64,000 bases of DNA, from positions 22,301-86,300 of the forward strand of contig JAQBVN010000010.1 in assembly GCA_027622975.1 (NCBI GenBank), given 5' to 3'. The position numbers and the translations under genes were made by a program. This DNA comes from Bacteroidota bacterium (GTDB taxonomy: Bacteria; Bacteroidota; Bacteroidia; Flavobacteriales_D; Sanyastnellaceae). This document shows, piece after piece, positions 45,227 through 55,016 of the stretch (position 1 is its first letter; each line of letters starts with the position of its first letter). The notes under the pieces were generated by a model, which was given only the letters and a program-made list of their open reading frames with translations, was not told where the DNA came from and searched no databases.

Positions 45227-47383
45227 TCATTCAAGTCCACTCTTCGAAGAGGAGTTGACAAGCGTCATCTCATCGACCAGATGACCTGCGCCTGCGTACA
45301 CATCGATGACCCAGAGGACGTAGCGTATGTCCACCATGATGTTTCGACACCGGGAAGGATCAAACAAGATGTCGCTCATCGTGCTCTCCCAACTCCGGTC
45401 GAAATTGATGCCCACCAAATGTCCCATTCCATTGAGGGCAGGTGATCCAGAGTTTCCCCCTGTGGTGTGGTTACTGCCAGTAAAGCAAACCACCAAATCC
45501 CCGGATTCGTCGGCGTATTGGCCATGCTGACGTGTTTCAAGCAACTCCACCAAACGAGCGGGCATGTCAAAATCCGGATCTCCGGGAATGTACTTCTGCA
45601 AGATGCCTCTTGACGTGCTCAACGCATTGTATTGCATGCCGTCGTATGGTGCACTGCCCTCGACCTTTCCATACGTCAGTCGCAATGTACTGTTCGCATC
45701 CACGGGGAACACTTCCTCAGGAAAAGTTTCCCTCAACGAACGGGTATACGCCGCACTCAAGCCATCGATTTCCTGACGAAGCTGGCCATACTGGGGGGCG
45801 ATTTCAGTGAAGTAATGGGAACGAAGCTTCTCCACGAGTTGGTACATGGGGTCCTTCTCCAATTTGGCCCAAGACTTGGGGTTGTCGTTGGCCAGAAGTT
45901 TGGCCATGGTCTCGGGGTTGTCAAACACGCTCTTGTCGTAAAGTGATTCCGCCCATTCGACACCCCCTCCTGCCTTGCTCACTTCCTCTTCGAGTCCTTG
46001 CGGGACCAATGCCTCGGGCATCCACTTCAGATAACCTGTCACCAGTCGCGCCATCAAATCCTTGTCCACAAGGGGGTCACAGTTCTTCCAAAACCCAGCT
46101 TCCTCCCCGCGCAAACGAGTCAAAAGTGCTTCCCGTTCTTCTCCCTCAACACCTTCAATCAGTCCTTGAAAACCGTGGGCGTAATTCAAAAGATCAGGAC
46201 CGTAATACACCCATTCAATGAACAAAGAACGAGCCTCGAGATAGGGAAAGTAGGTTGCGTTTACGGCCGCAATGTCATCGATCACGGTGGTTCCAGAAGT
46301 CAATGTCAAACGGGCTTCGAGGTTGCGCTTGACGTCGAGAGCGTGGAGTTCTGTGAGTCCGCGGTTTTGGCCTTTCCACTTCTTCCATGCATTGGCAACG
46401 CTGCTCTGCTTGGAAGCGTAAGCAATGCGCAATTCATCGCTCGTAGCGCGTGCCGAATTGATCACAGCCAAAGCCTCATCCCGCATGGCAATTCGCATCG
46501 GATTGAGACGCGTAATCACATGCTCTACGGCATCCGATGTGAGGTATTGCTCGGTCCGACCTGGGAATCCAAACACCATGGTGAAATCCCCTTCCTGGAC
46601 ACCATCGAGGCTCACCGGGAAATGGTGGGCAGGACGATATGGAACGTTGTCGTCGCTGTATTCCGCGGGGTTGTTTTGCAAATCGGCATAAATCCGGAAC
46701 ACACTGAAATCTCCTGTGTGTCTAGGCCAAACCCAATTGTCCGCATCCCCTCCAAATTTTCCCACTGCCGAAGGAGGGGCACCCACCAATCGCACGTCCT
46801 TGAACACACGCGTGGTGATCAGGCAATGCATGTTCCCAAAATCAAAGGTGACCACACGACCGTCCAACCCAGTACCCTCAGTCGCCTCCTTGACAATCAG
46901 CGCCATTTCCTCCTTCATCCGCTTCTCCCTTTCCTCCCCACTGAGTCCAACACACACGCGCGACAGTCGACGGGTGACATCTTCAATGCGATCAATAAAC
47001 GTCGCTGTGACCCCCGGGTTGGCGAGCTCCTCTGAGAGATTCATTGCCCAAAATCCGTGTGTGAGAAGGTCATTGTCCACACTGCTTTGCTGTTGGATTT
47101 GATCGTATCCGCATTGCTGATTGGTCAACATCAAACCTCGAGAACTGACCATTTCAGCAGTGCATCCCCCATTGAAATGGACAACTGCGTCTTTCAAACT
47201 GCTGTGGTTGATGCTGTAGATATCCTCTGCGCTGAGCTTCAGTCCCATCGCCTGCATGTCGTCTTCAACGACCTCGAGCAGGGTCGGAATCCACATACCT
47301 TCTTTGGATTGGGCTGTGTTGACACCAAGCCAAACCATCGCCATGGTCAACAAGAATCCGAGGTGCAAGTTGCGTTTGTTCAT
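45227..47383 (-). CDS. S46-family peptidase homologue (DPP7/DPP11 type) with missing catalytic histidine
   Basis: The 718-residue protein matches S46 dipeptidyl-peptidases over its whole length: signal peptide, [51 protein letters not shown] (aspartate region) and [16 protein letters not shown] (nucleophile Ser645). S46 enzymes normally read T-N-H-H-C-G-Y at the catalytic histidine, but here it is T-N-Q-Q-C-G-Y (Q89, Q90, codons CAG CAA). The serine and aspartate contexts remain. It is therefore probably not an active dipeptidyl-peptidase, or it uses another base. It is exported to the periplasm and stands alone between a small membrane protein and the aldolase. Confidence 0.93.
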   Translation of the reverse strand: MNKRNLHLGFLLTMAMVWLGVNTAQSKEGMWIPTLLEVVEDDMQAMGLKLSAEDIYSINHSSLKDAVVHFNGGCTAEMVSSRGLMLTNQQCGYDQIQQQSSVDNDLLTHGFWAMNLSEELANPGVTATFIDRIEDVTRRLSRVCVGLSGEEREKRMKEEMALIVKEATEGTGLDGRVVTFDFGNMHCLITTRVFKDVRLVGAPPSAVGKFGGDADNWVWPRHTGDFSVFRIYADLQNNPAEYSDDNVPYRPAHHFPVSLDGVQEGDFTMVFGFPGRTEQYLTSDAVEHVITRLNPMRIAMRDEALAVINSARATSDELRIAYASKQSSVANAWKKWKGQNRGLTELHALDVKRNLEARLTLTSGTTVIDDIAAVNATYFPYLEARSLFIEWVYYGPDLLNYAHGFQGLIEGVEGEEREALLTRLRGEEAGFWKNCDPLVDKDLMARLVTGYLKWMPEALVPQGLEEEVSKAGGGVEWAESLYDKSVFDNPETMAKLLANDNPKSWAKLEKDPMYQLVEKLRSHYFTEIAPQYGQLRQEIDGLSAAYTRSLRETFPEEVFPVDANSTLRLTYGKVEGSAPYDGMQYNALSTSRGILQKYIPGDPDFDMPARLVELLETRQHGQYADESGDLVVCFTGSNHTTGGNSGSPALNGMGHLVGINFDRSWESTMSDILFDPSRCRNIMVDIRYVLWVIDVYAGAGHLVDEMTLVNSSSKSGLE

Positions 47384-47417
47384 GCCGGAAAGATACCCAC
47401 TCTGCGACCGAGACGCC

Positions 47418-47425
47418 TACCTTTG
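47418..47425 (+). promoter_or_regulatory. -7 promoter box TACCTTTG
   Basis: TACCTTTG, an exact TAnnTTTG, ends five bases before the threonine aldolase ATG at 47431, which supports that start. Confidence 0.6.
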
Positions 47426-47430
47426 AAGTC

Positions 47431-48525
47431 ATGGCTTCTCGCACATCTTCATCCCAGCTACAACCCCCACCTTCAGACATGTTGGTGGATCTGCGAAGCG
47501 ACACAGTCACCCGTCCCGACATGGCCATGCGAAAGGCCATGCTCGCAGCAGAAGTTGGTGATGACGTCTTTGCCGAAGACCCGACAGTCAATGCCCTGCA
47601 AGAGCGTTGTGCAGCCATGTTAGGGCATGAAGCGGCATTGTTTTGTCCTTCAGGAACCATGACCAATCAAATTGCCATCCAAGTCCATACGAGGCCTGGA
47701 GACGAAGTGATTTGCGATCAACTTGCCCACATTTACAACTACGAAGGGGGAGGGATTGCAAGGAATTCTGGCGCCTCGGTCAAACTAGTCCAAGGCGACC
47801 GAGGACGCTTCAACCTCGCCCAAGTGATTCAGGGAATAAACCCCCTCGACAGTCACTACGCCAGAACTTCGCTTGTGGCCGTCGAAGACACTTGCAACAA
47901 AGGTGGCGGGTCCGTTTGGGAACTGGATGAGCTCGCTCAACTGTCTAACCACTGCCGAGACGAGGGACTTCGATTCCATTTGGATGGTGCCAGAGCGTGG
48001 AACGGCTGGGTAAGTCGAGGCATGTGGGGTGATCAAGAACTCTTGGCTTCGTATGGCCGCATGTTTGACAGTGTGTCGTTGTGTTTTAGCAAAGGAATGG
48101 GATGTCCGGTCGGATCAATTCTCGTGGGTTCAGAGGCTTTCATCCGAGAAGCACATCGGTCGCGAAAAGTGTTGGGCGGTGGCATGCGTCAGGCCGGCAT
48201 GATGGCGGCGGCGGCCTTGCATGCCATGGACTACCATGTCAGTGCCATGAGCCAAGATCATGTTCATGCCCGCATGCTGGAAACGGTCCTCGAAGAACAT
48301 CCGGAAGTGTCTTCCGTGGACCCTGTGGAATCCAACATCGTGATTTTCACGTTGTCAGAGATGGGCGCGGACGAAGCTGTGCGTGCATTCGCTGCCATGG
48401 GCATCGCATGCTTTGCGTTTGGGCCTCACAAAATTCGGCTCGTCACCCACAGGGATGTGCATGCAGATTCCCTCACTGAGGCCTGTAGAAGGTTGGCCAC
48501 ATGGCGAGGAAAGGCCTCCGATTGA
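47431..48525 (+). CDS. ltaE: Low-specificity L-threonine aldolase
   Basis: The 364-residue PLP enzyme splits threonine or allo-threonine into glycine and acetaldehyde. Motifs: [80 protein letters not shown] and the PLP lysine in [12 protein letters not shown] (K221). The length is normal and the first ~17 residues ([17 protein letters not shown]) are a non-conserved extension; an ATG at 47479 would give the core start. The promoter box favours 47431. No linked pathway genes. Confidence 0.93.
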   Translation: MASRTSSSQLQPPPSDMLVDLRSDTVTRPDMAMRKAMLAAEVGDDVFAEDPTVNALQERCAAMLGHEAALFCPSGTMTNQIAIQVHTRPGDEVICDQLAHIYNYEGGGIARNSGASVKLVQGDRGRFNLAQVIQGINPLDSHYARTSLVAVEDTCNKGGGSVWELDELAQLSNHCRDEGLRFHLDGARAWNGWVSRGMWGDQELLASYGRMFDSVSLCFSKGMGCPVGSILVGSEAFIREAHRSRKVLGGGMRQAGMMAAAALHAMDYHVSAMSQDHVHARMLETVLEEHPEVSSVDPVESNIVIFTLSEMGADEAVRAFAAMGIACFAFGPHKIRLVTHRDVHADSLTEACRRLATWRGKASD

Positions 48526-48598
48526 CGCGGGGTTGCTACCTCCAAGAAGCCCAGCACGCCACCGAAGCCCGGCAACAGACCATGACGTCGTCTACGAC

Positions 48599-50464
48599 CT
48601 ATTGAGCCACCAAACGAATCACTCCTGGAAATGAGGTGGATGTCAAAACATAGACACCTGGCTCCATGGACCCCTCCCATGCCAATCCCCGCTCCCAACT
48701 TTCCCATGTCATGTCCACTTTGCGGCCACGAGCATCCAAAAGGGTCACCGTCGTCGGAGAGATGGGACGTCCAAAATCAACCTGGAACTGGTGCTGGAAC
48801 GGATTGGGACTGATGGTCACCTCCTCCATCCGGTTGGGAAGGTCTGGTTGGGTCATGCCCGAATTGCATTCCTGAACCGTGATGATGATCGCATCGGAAT
48901 CTGAACATCCGGCATCGTCAGAGACCTCGACACCAATGACCAAGGTCCCCGATGCACCGGGAGTAACGACAGCCAACGGTCCGGTTTGACCTGTGGACCA
49001 CACATAGCTCAAACCACTTCCGAATGGCGCCAACAATGTGAGCACATCTCCCACACACGCGAAGACATCCGGTCCGAGATCTACCGCAGGAACACCCACG
49101 GCATTCACCCACACATAGTCGGTGATTTCACATCCTTGCTGATCCGTGGCAACCACCTCGCAGAATCCAGCCGGCAGACCGTCGACATTGACACCACTGA
49201 AGATGTCGCCAGCCACTTCCCACTGAACATTCATTTCCCCCGTCCCCCCATCAATCTGTGCAGCGCCCAGCATCGCACCCGCTTCACAATCCGCGGTGAG
49301 GGTCAATTCCATGGACATGGCTTCCGGTTCTTGCACTTCAAAGACTGCCATGGATTCAGCGCCGCAGAATTCAGCAACCACCTCGTATACACCGGGCAAC
49401 AAAGGGCCGATGTTGTCACCCGTCGAAGAAAACCCAAAAGGTCCGGTCCATGAAAAATTGGCGGAACCAGGACCCGAAGACACATTCAACCCGATGGCTC
49501 CGTTGGGGTTGAAGCCTTGCTCCAAGTTGCAGGATACATTGGTCACTGATCCCCCAAACCACATGTCTTCGGCTGGGGCACTGTCTATGCTGACTTCAAG
49601 GTTTCCCTGCTCACCATAGTACCCATCGATTTGAAGAAGAAACACCTCCCCTCCATCAAGACAAGGAGTCAGAAAGCCACTTCTGTAAGCACCTGAACTG
49701 CACCCAATGTCATCGTTGGCGTTCACCAATTCAAACGTTGACCAATCCGCGCAATCCGTGGCGGACCACATGGCCAATTGTGTATCAAAACTTGTGGAGT
49801 CGTTGCAGGTCGAAATCCAATACACCCCCCCTTCTTCCGGCACATGCCATTCCAACCATTTGGTGTTGCTCAGTCCCGATTCGCACCAACCACCAAAACT
49901 GCCACATCCCCAAGCAGGGGGAGCAGGTTCTCCCGGACTCACTGTCGATGTCGATGTGTTGCCATGATAATGGGCCGCATTGGCTTCAATGGGTTCAGCA
50001 TTGCAGGGCAAATCACCGGCATAATAGGACGGTTCATGGGCCACGAAACCCCAGGCATTCCCTCCACCAGTCCCTGCATACCCAGCCACCTCGTAGCCAC
50101 CTATGGAAAGTGCAAAACTGGATCCTCCGTCGCCATAGCTGTCACGGTGAAACAGCAACAGAGAATCGCCGTCACTGACGCAAACACTGGGAAAAGTGTT
50201 TATCGCGTTGTTTGGCATGGGGTCACCGGGCAAGCCCGACACCCCATTTCCACATCCTACGTCGGGATTGCCACCCCAAACGAGGGCGTCACCGTCCCCA
50301 CATTCTGCATCCAATGGCAGGAGTTCCCAATACGCTTCATAGCCCCATGCGTCGGTGTACACTGTCACAATCAACGCAAGGGAATCTTCAGGACAAGGGG
50401 ACTGAGCAACGGCCGACACGCCCAAAGTCAGGCAAGCGGCAAAAGTCAACGACAAAGCTCTCAT
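48599..50464 (-). CDS. Secreted T9SS type A protein with SprB-like repeats
   Basis: The 621-residue protein has a signal peptide (MRALSLTFAACLTLGVSAVA), several beta-rich domains (ALIVTVYTDAWGYEAYWELL; a second, Cys-rich domain with TQLAMWSATDCADWSTFELV), and SprB-like repeats (NVSSGPGSANFSWTGPFGFS and YVWSTGQTGPLAVVTPGASG). A type A sorting domain closes it (EVTISPNPFQHQFQVDFG, ARGRKVDMTWESW, GVYVLTSTSF). It is exported and attached by T9SS. No enzymatic motif is seen; a surface adhesin or ligand-binding role is likely. Confidence 0.9.
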   Translation of the reverse strand: MRALSLTFAACLTLGVSAVAQSPCPEDSLALIVTVYTDAWGYEAYWELLPLDAECGDGDALVWGGNPDVGCGNGVSGLPGDPMPNNAINTFPSVCVSDGDSLLLFHRDSYGDGGSSFALSIGGYEVAGYAGTGGGNAWGFVAHEPSYYAGDLPCNAEPIEANAAHYHGNTSTSTVSPGEPAPPAWGCGSFGGWCESGLSNTKWLEWHVPEEGGVYWISTCNDSTSFDTQLAMWSATDCADWSTFELVNANDDIGCSSGAYRSGFLTPCLDGGEVFLLQIDGYYGEQGNLEVSIDSAPAEDMWFGGSVTNVSCNLEQGFNPNGAIGLNVSSGPGSANFSWTGPFGFSSTGDNIGPLLPGVYEVVAEFCGAESMAVFEVQEPEAMSMELTLTADCEAGAMLGAAQIDGGTGEMNVQWEVAGDIFSGVNVDGLPAGFCEVVATDQQGCEITDYVWVNAVGVPAVDLGPDVFACVGDVLTLLAPFGSGLSYVWSTGQTGPLAVVTPGASGTLVIGVEVSDDAGCSDSDAIIITVQECNSGMTQPDLPNRMEEVTISPNPFQHQFQVDFGRPISPTTVTLLDARGRKVDMTWESWERGLAWEGSMEPGVYVLTSTSFPGVIRLVAQ

Positions 50465-50545
50465 GGGGTTTGGTTTTCAATTCGACAGATACGGAAGGTA
50501 CAAAACATGTGGTCCTTGTGCGGCCATTGCCTTCCTTTGCGTCCC

Positions 50546-51325
50546 ATGTTGATTCTTTTGTCTCCTGCCAAAACGCTTCACGAGACCCCCCCTATTTCCA
50601 GCCATTGGATTCCAGAACCAAGCCAGCCCTTCTTTCAAAGCGAAGCACAACAATGGATGACCCTCCTTCAAGGATGGGACAAGTCCAGGCTTCAACGAGA
50701 CATGAAATTGAGTCCAGCCCTGGCTGAAAAGGTGAATGGTTGGCACCAACATTGGTTTGAAGCAAAGACGTCCATGGCTGGTTGGACCTTCGCCGGTGAC
50801 GCGTTCAAATCGCTCGACTTCCCAACCCTCACCATGGAAGCCCAACTTCGGGGTCAGAGCCAGCTCAGAATTTTGCATGGACTGTACGGTGTCCTGCGCC
50901 CCATGGATGAGATGCGGAAAGCACGTCACGAAATGGCCCAAACTTGGGGTGGCAAGGAAGTCGAACAATCACCCGCCCAATTTTGGTCCATGAGATTGGG
51001 GGCCTACCTATCCAATGAGGCCGAGACCTTGAAAGACGGTTGGCTTCTCAACTTGGCAAGCACCGAATACAGCGTTCCTGCCTTGCGTGACCTAGCCCCT
51101 GAAGTTCGGGTGGTTGAGTGCTCCTTTGCTGAAATCAAGGGGGAGCGTTGGAACACTGTGAGTTCTTACACCAAAACAGCCAGAGGAGCCATGGCGCGTT
51201 ACGTGCTTGAGAACAACATTTCCTCTCCAGACGACCTGTGCGCGTTCCAAGGTTTGGGCTATGCGCACCGCCCGGATCGATCCACCCCAAACTCTGTCGT
51301 TTTCTCCCGAACTTCGCAATCATGA
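50546..51325 (+). CDS. yaaA: Peroxide stress protein YaaA
   Basis: The 259-residue protein has the DUF328 pattern: MLILLSPAKTLHETPP, FAGDAFKSLDFPTLTME, LRILHGLYGVLRPMDEM, GWLLNLASTEYSVPAL and TVSSYTKTARGAMARYVLEN. YaaA limits free iron and DNA damage under peroxide stress in E. coli and binds DNA; a similar role is inferred here. The ATG at 50546 fits the family start exactly, while the long frame upstream is shadow sequence. TTCCTTTG, a one-base variant of the promoter box, lies six bases before. Its stop overlaps the FKBP start (ATGA). Confidence 0.93.
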   Translation: MLILLSPAKTLHETPPISSHWIPEPSQPFFQSEAQQWMTLLQGWDKSRLQRDMKLSPALAEKVNGWHQHWFEAKTSMAGWTFAGDAFKSLDFPTLTMEAQLRGQSQLRILHGLYGVLRPMDEMRKARHEMAQTWGGKEVEQSPAQFWSMRLGAYLSNEAETLKDGWLLNLASTEYSVPALRDLAPEVRVVECSFAEIKGERWNTVSSYTKTARGAMARYVLENNISSPDDLCAFQGLGYAHRPDRSTPNSVVFSRTSQS

Positions 51326-52044
51326 ATGTACGCACTGCACGTCGAGGGTTTTGGTCCATGGGGATGTTCTGTCTACTGTCTGTATCACCCTCATTGATTC
51401 CAACCTCTTGGGGCCAAAAATCCAAGCCCCTCAAAAACCAACCTGTCACCATGGATTCTGTTTCCTACGCCTTGGGCGTTCTGTTTGCCAAAAACCTGTC
51501 TGACCAAGGATTCAATTCGCTCGATGGAGCCTCTCTCCGAGATGGTTTTGAGCATGCTTTGGCCGGGACATCCAACCTCACTGTGGAACAAGCCGACGCC
51601 TTGGTTCGCAGTCATCTCACGGCATTGAAAGAAGAGGCGGACAAACAAACGTTGGCCGAAGGTGAAGCCTATCTACAGTCCAATGGACTGAAGGAGGGTG
51701 TGGTGACTACGCCCACAGGATTGCAGTACAGGCATGAAGTGATGGGTCAAGGTCCGAGCCCTGATGCCAACGATGAAGTCACTGTCCATTATCGAGGAAC
51801 GCTGATTCATGGGGAAGAATTTGACAGCAGCTATCGGCGGGGTGAACCCACAAGTTTTCCACTCAACGGGGTCATTCGCGGTTGGACAGAAGGTTTGCAA
51901 ACCATGAATGTGGGTGGCAAAACGACGTTTTTCATTCCCCAAGACCTCGCCTACGGCGCAAGGCCAGCGCCGGGTGGAAAAGTCCCCCCCTATGCCGCCT
52001 TGATTTTTGAGGTGGAATTGCTGGAGGTGCGTTCGGTTGACTGA
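51322..52044 (+). CDS. FKBP-type peptidyl-prolyl isomerase
   Basis: The 240-residue protein has a signal-like N-terminus (FWSMGMFCLLSVSPSLIPTS), an FKBP_N-like dimerisation region (DSVSYALGVLFAKNLSDQGF) and a C-terminal FKBP domain: TPTGLQYRHEVMGQGPSP, VTVHYRGTLIHGEEFDSSY, VIRGWTEGLQTMNVGGKTTF and FEVELLEV. The layout is that of periplasmic FkpA/FklB-like isomerases. Start codon ATG 51322 overlaps the YaaA stop, so the genes are coupled. It ends in an intrinsic terminator. Confidence 0.92.
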   Translation: MNVRTARRGFWSMGMFCLLSVSPSLIPTSWGQKSKPLKNQPVTMDSVSYALGVLFAKNLSDQGFNSLDGASLRDGFEHALAGTSNLTVEQADALVRSHLTALKEEADKQTLAEGEAYLQSNGLKEGVVTTPTGLQYRHEVMGQGPSPDANDEVTVHYRGTLIHGEEFDSSYRRGEPTSFPLNGVIRGWTEGLQTMNVGGKTTFFIPQDLAYGARPAPGGKVPPYAALIFEVELLEVRSVD

Positions 52045-52090
52045 CCCTCTTGGACTGATTCCAACCTAGGGAATAATCATGATTGACTCC

Positions 52091-52122
52091 GGCCTCGCCT
52101 TTGTGGCGAGGCCTTTTTTTTT
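52091..52122 (+). terminator. Intrinsic terminator after the FKBP gene
   Basis: GGCCTCGCC pairs perfectly with GGCGAGGCC across a five-base loop, followed by nine T. It closes the yaaA-FKBP unit. Confidence 0.9.
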
Positions 52123-52144
52123 GGGGGGGTGACAACCTGAAGCG

Positions 52145-52180
52145 ACTTCATCCACAACTTCATCCACAATTTCATGCACA
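52145..52180. repeat. 12-bp tandem repeat, 3 copies
   Basis: ACTTCATCCACA occurs twice in perfect tandem and is followed by a diverged third unit ATTTCATGCACA. It lies in the spacer after the FKBP terminator. Confidence 0.9.
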
Positions 52181-52298
52181 ATTCCGAGGGCTGAAGCCAC
52201 GCGTACAACCATGGCGTGCCTTCTTCCGACCTTCCTGAACATGTCAGGCATGTAACCCTTTCTCATGTGAAGACGTATGGTGCTCCAAACCCATCACC

Positions 52299-54911
52299 AT
52301 GCGTTGTTTGCTCCTTTCCCTTTCGATCGCCACATCACTGGCCACATCGTTCCCCACATTCGGTCAACATGAATTGCCCTGCGGAACCGACAGTGTTCAC
52401 ATGGCCATGCTCGAATCTTCTCCTGAATATGGACGAAGTTTGTTCGCCGTCCAAGCCGCCATCCAACGGATGCGCGCAGAAAACCGCGTGACCATGGATG
52501 TGTACACATTGCCCGTGGTGGTGCACGTCATTCACCGAGGATCCAACATTGGGGAAGCTGAAAACATTTCTGATGAACAGATTTTTTCTGCGATTCAAGC
52601 ATTGAATGAGGATTTCCGCAAAATGCCTGGCACCAATGGAGATGGGTTAGGGGTAGACACGTACATTCAATTTGAACTTGCCAAGCGCACACCCAACGAC
52701 GAACCCACCAACGGGATTGTGCGTATGGATGGTCGTTCATTCGCTGGATTCCTAGAGCATGGTATCGCCATGGATGCCACCCAGAATGGGGCGAATGAAA
52801 TGCAATTGAAATCTGCCACGACCTGGGGTGGTCATGACTACGTCAATTTCTTCGTCGTGCCTGAAATCAACGGCAACGATGGAGGAAATGGCATCCAAGG
52901 GTATGCCTACCTGGCTCCAACGGGCAACGCGCTCGATGGAATCACAATCCTCTCCAATGTGTTTGGAACGGTGGGCAATTTGAAGCCTACGCACAACATG
53001 AGCAGGACAACCACCCACGAAACAGGTCACTACCTCGGTCTCTACCATACGTTTTGGATGACCTTGACGTGCAATGGTGAATCCAATTGTGAAACACAGG
53101 GAGATCAAATCTGTGACACCCCTGCGACCACTGCAAACTCCTCATGTCTCAACGCGGATTGCGAAGGTGCCCAGGTAGAAAACTACATGGATTACACGCC
53201 CCAAACGTGCCGAAACACCTACACGGAGGGCCAGCGCGAGCGCATGCGCGCGACATTGGAAAGTTCGCGCGCAAGCTTGCTCGAAAGCCTCGCTCTCGTT
53301 CCTGTTTCCGACCATGACCTGGTCGTCACCTCTGTCATCGATCCGGCGAGCTCGACTTGTTTGGGCACAGCGGCTCCCAGTGTGCGGGTGTTCAATCAAG
53401 GCACAGAGCCAACGGAAGGGTTTGAAATCCACTTCTCGATCAACGGTGGAGATACGCTCAAGATGTCGTTCGACCACGTGATCCAGGCCAATAATGCCGT
53501 AACGGTTGATTTGCCCGGCATGTCTTTTGTTCCAGGAACCAATGAACTCGTGACCATCATCAAGAAGCTTGGCGAGGTTGACGACGACTTTCCAGCAAAC
53601 GACACCCTTCGCCATTCATTCACAATGGAAATCACAGACCATTGGACGATGACATTGACGACGGACATCTGGTACACTGAAACCTCATGGACCCTCGTAG
53701 ACAGCTTGGGTCAATTGATTTGGTCTGGAGACAATTACACCTCTGCATTGGCCGATTATGTGGTTTCTGGCTGCATTCCACTCGGTTGCCATACCCTCAC
53801 CATCGAAGATGCTGCCAACGACGGCATGACATGGGGCGGTGCCATGGTTTTGACCAATGGCAGTGGTGAAGTAATCGCAGAGATGAATGACGACAACTCC
53901 AATTTTGGCAGCGAGCTTGTGTTTGAAGTCTGTGGTTTGCCTGCTGTCCAAAATGGATGTCAAGATTCCAATGGGAACGGAATTTGTGATGAATACGAAA
54001 TCACAGGATGTCAAGATCCCCTTGCTTGCAATTGGAATCCCCTGGCCCTGTTGGCTGGTGAGGCATGCACCTACAATGATGGAATTTTCGACTGCGATGG
54101 ATCATGCCTCGCAGACACAGATGGAGACGGCGTTTGTGATCCCCTCGAAATTCCGGGATGCATGGATGACGAAGCTTGCAATTTCGATCCATCCGCCACC
54201 GACGACGATGACACGTGTTTCTTCGAAGACACAATCACAGACTGCAATGGCAATTGCTTCAACGACAACGATGGGGATGGTGTGTGCGACGAATTTGAAG
54301 TGGAGGGATGCACAGACATGGGGGCCTGCAATTACGACACCAGCGCAACAGACCCAGGAATCTGTGAATATCCTGAGACGGGATACGACTGCCAAGGACA
54401 ATGCATCAACGACAGCGATGGGGATGGTGTGTGCGACGAATTTGAGGTCGAGGGATGCACAGACATGGGGGCCAACAACTACAATCCTTCAGCCACCGAA
54501 AATGACGACTCATGCACTTACGACACAGAAGGTTGCATGGATGAAACTGCGTGCAATTACAACTTTGAGGCAACCGTGGACATCGGAAACTGCGTGTACC
54601 CCGAAGTCGGCTTCGACTGCTTGGGAAATGCCACCGACATCTTGTCAATTGACAATGAAGAAGCCATCAAAGCCTTTCCAAATCCCTTCTTGCCTGAACA
54701 CAGCATGGTGTTTCTGAAGGGGTTCACCACACTCAAGCCCTCCATTGAACTGATTTCCACTGAGGGGAGAGTGGTGTGGAAAGGAGATGGTATCCCGCAG
54801 GGTGCGGGTATTTTTGGATTTCCCATTCGAGACCAAGTCTCCTCAGGCACGTATTTCATTCGCATTGGGTCGTCCACCTCATCGGGCACAATTCCACTGA
54901 TCGTATGGTGA
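52299..54911 (+). CDS. Secreted M43 (pappalysin-like) metalloprotease with ACNY repeats, T9SS type A
   Basis: The 870-residue protein has a signal peptide (MRCLLLSLSIATSLATSFPT), a zinc protease domain with the metzincin motif THETGHYLGLYH (H240) and the Met-turn in ENYMDYTPQTC, then beta domains. Several copies of a cysteine motif follow (GCTDMGACNYDTSATDPGIC, GCMDDEACNFDPSATDDDDT) alternating with calcium-binding DTDGDGVCD-type loops. A type A sorting domain closes it (KAFPNPFLPEHSMVFL to GTIPLIVW). It cleaves extracellular proteins. Pappalysin relatives are typical T9SS cargo in Bacteroidota. The repeat units may be a linker or cell-surface spacer. Confidence 0.93.
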   Translation: MRCLLLSLSIATSLATSFPTFGQHELPCGTDSVHMAMLESSPEYGRSLFAVQAAIQRMRAENRVTMDVYTLPVVVHVIHRGSNIGEAENISDEQIFSAIQALNEDFRKMPGTNGDGLGVDTYIQFELAKRTPNDEPTNGIVRMDGRSFAGFLEHGIAMDATQNGANEMQLKSATTWGGHDYVNFFVVPEINGNDGGNGIQGYAYLAPTGNALDGITILSNVFGTVGNLKPTHNMSRTTTHETGHYLGLYHTFWMTLTCNGESNCETQGDQICDTPATTANSSCLNADCEGAQVENYMDYTPQTCRNTYTEGQRERMRATLESSRASLLESLALVPVSDHDLVVTSVIDPASSTCLGTAAPSVRVFNQGTEPTEGFEIHFSINGGDTLKMSFDHVIQANNAVTVDLPGMSFVPGTNELVTIIKKLGEVDDDFPANDTLRHSFTMEITDHWTMTLTTDIWYTETSWTLVDSLGQLIWSGDNYTSALADYVVSGCIPLGCHTLTIEDAANDGMTWGGAMVLTNGSGEVIAEMNDDNSNFGSELVFEVCGLPAVQNGCQDSNGNGICDEYEITGCQDPLACNWNPLALLAGEACTYNDGIFDCDGSCLADTDGDGVCDPLEIPGCMDDEACNFDPSATDDDDTCFFEDTITDCNGNCFNDNDGDGVCDEFEVEGCTDMGACNYDTSATDPGICEYPETGYDCQGQCINDSDGDGVCDEFEVEGCTDMGANNYNPSATENDDSCTYDTEGCMDETACNYNFEATVDIGNCVYPEVGFDCLGNATDILSIDNEEAIKAFPNPFLPEHSMVFLKGFTTLKPSIELISTEGRVVWKGDGIPQGAGIFGFPIRDQVSSGTYFIRIGSSTSSGTIPLIVW

Positions 54912-54939
54912 TAGGGTAGGTTCTTCACGGAACCGTCGG

Positions 54940-54975
54940 AACGGCTCGCACCTCATTGTGCGGGCCGTTTTGTTT
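54940..54975 (+). terminator. Intrinsic terminator after the M43 protease
   Basis: AACGGCTCGCAC pairs with GTGCGGGCCGTT around a six-base loop and runs into TTTGTTT. It separates this gene from the DUF819 gene. Confidence 0.75.
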
Positions 54976-55016
54976 CGACTCGAAGGTTTTGTCTCATTTT
55001 TGCCCAAATCACAACC

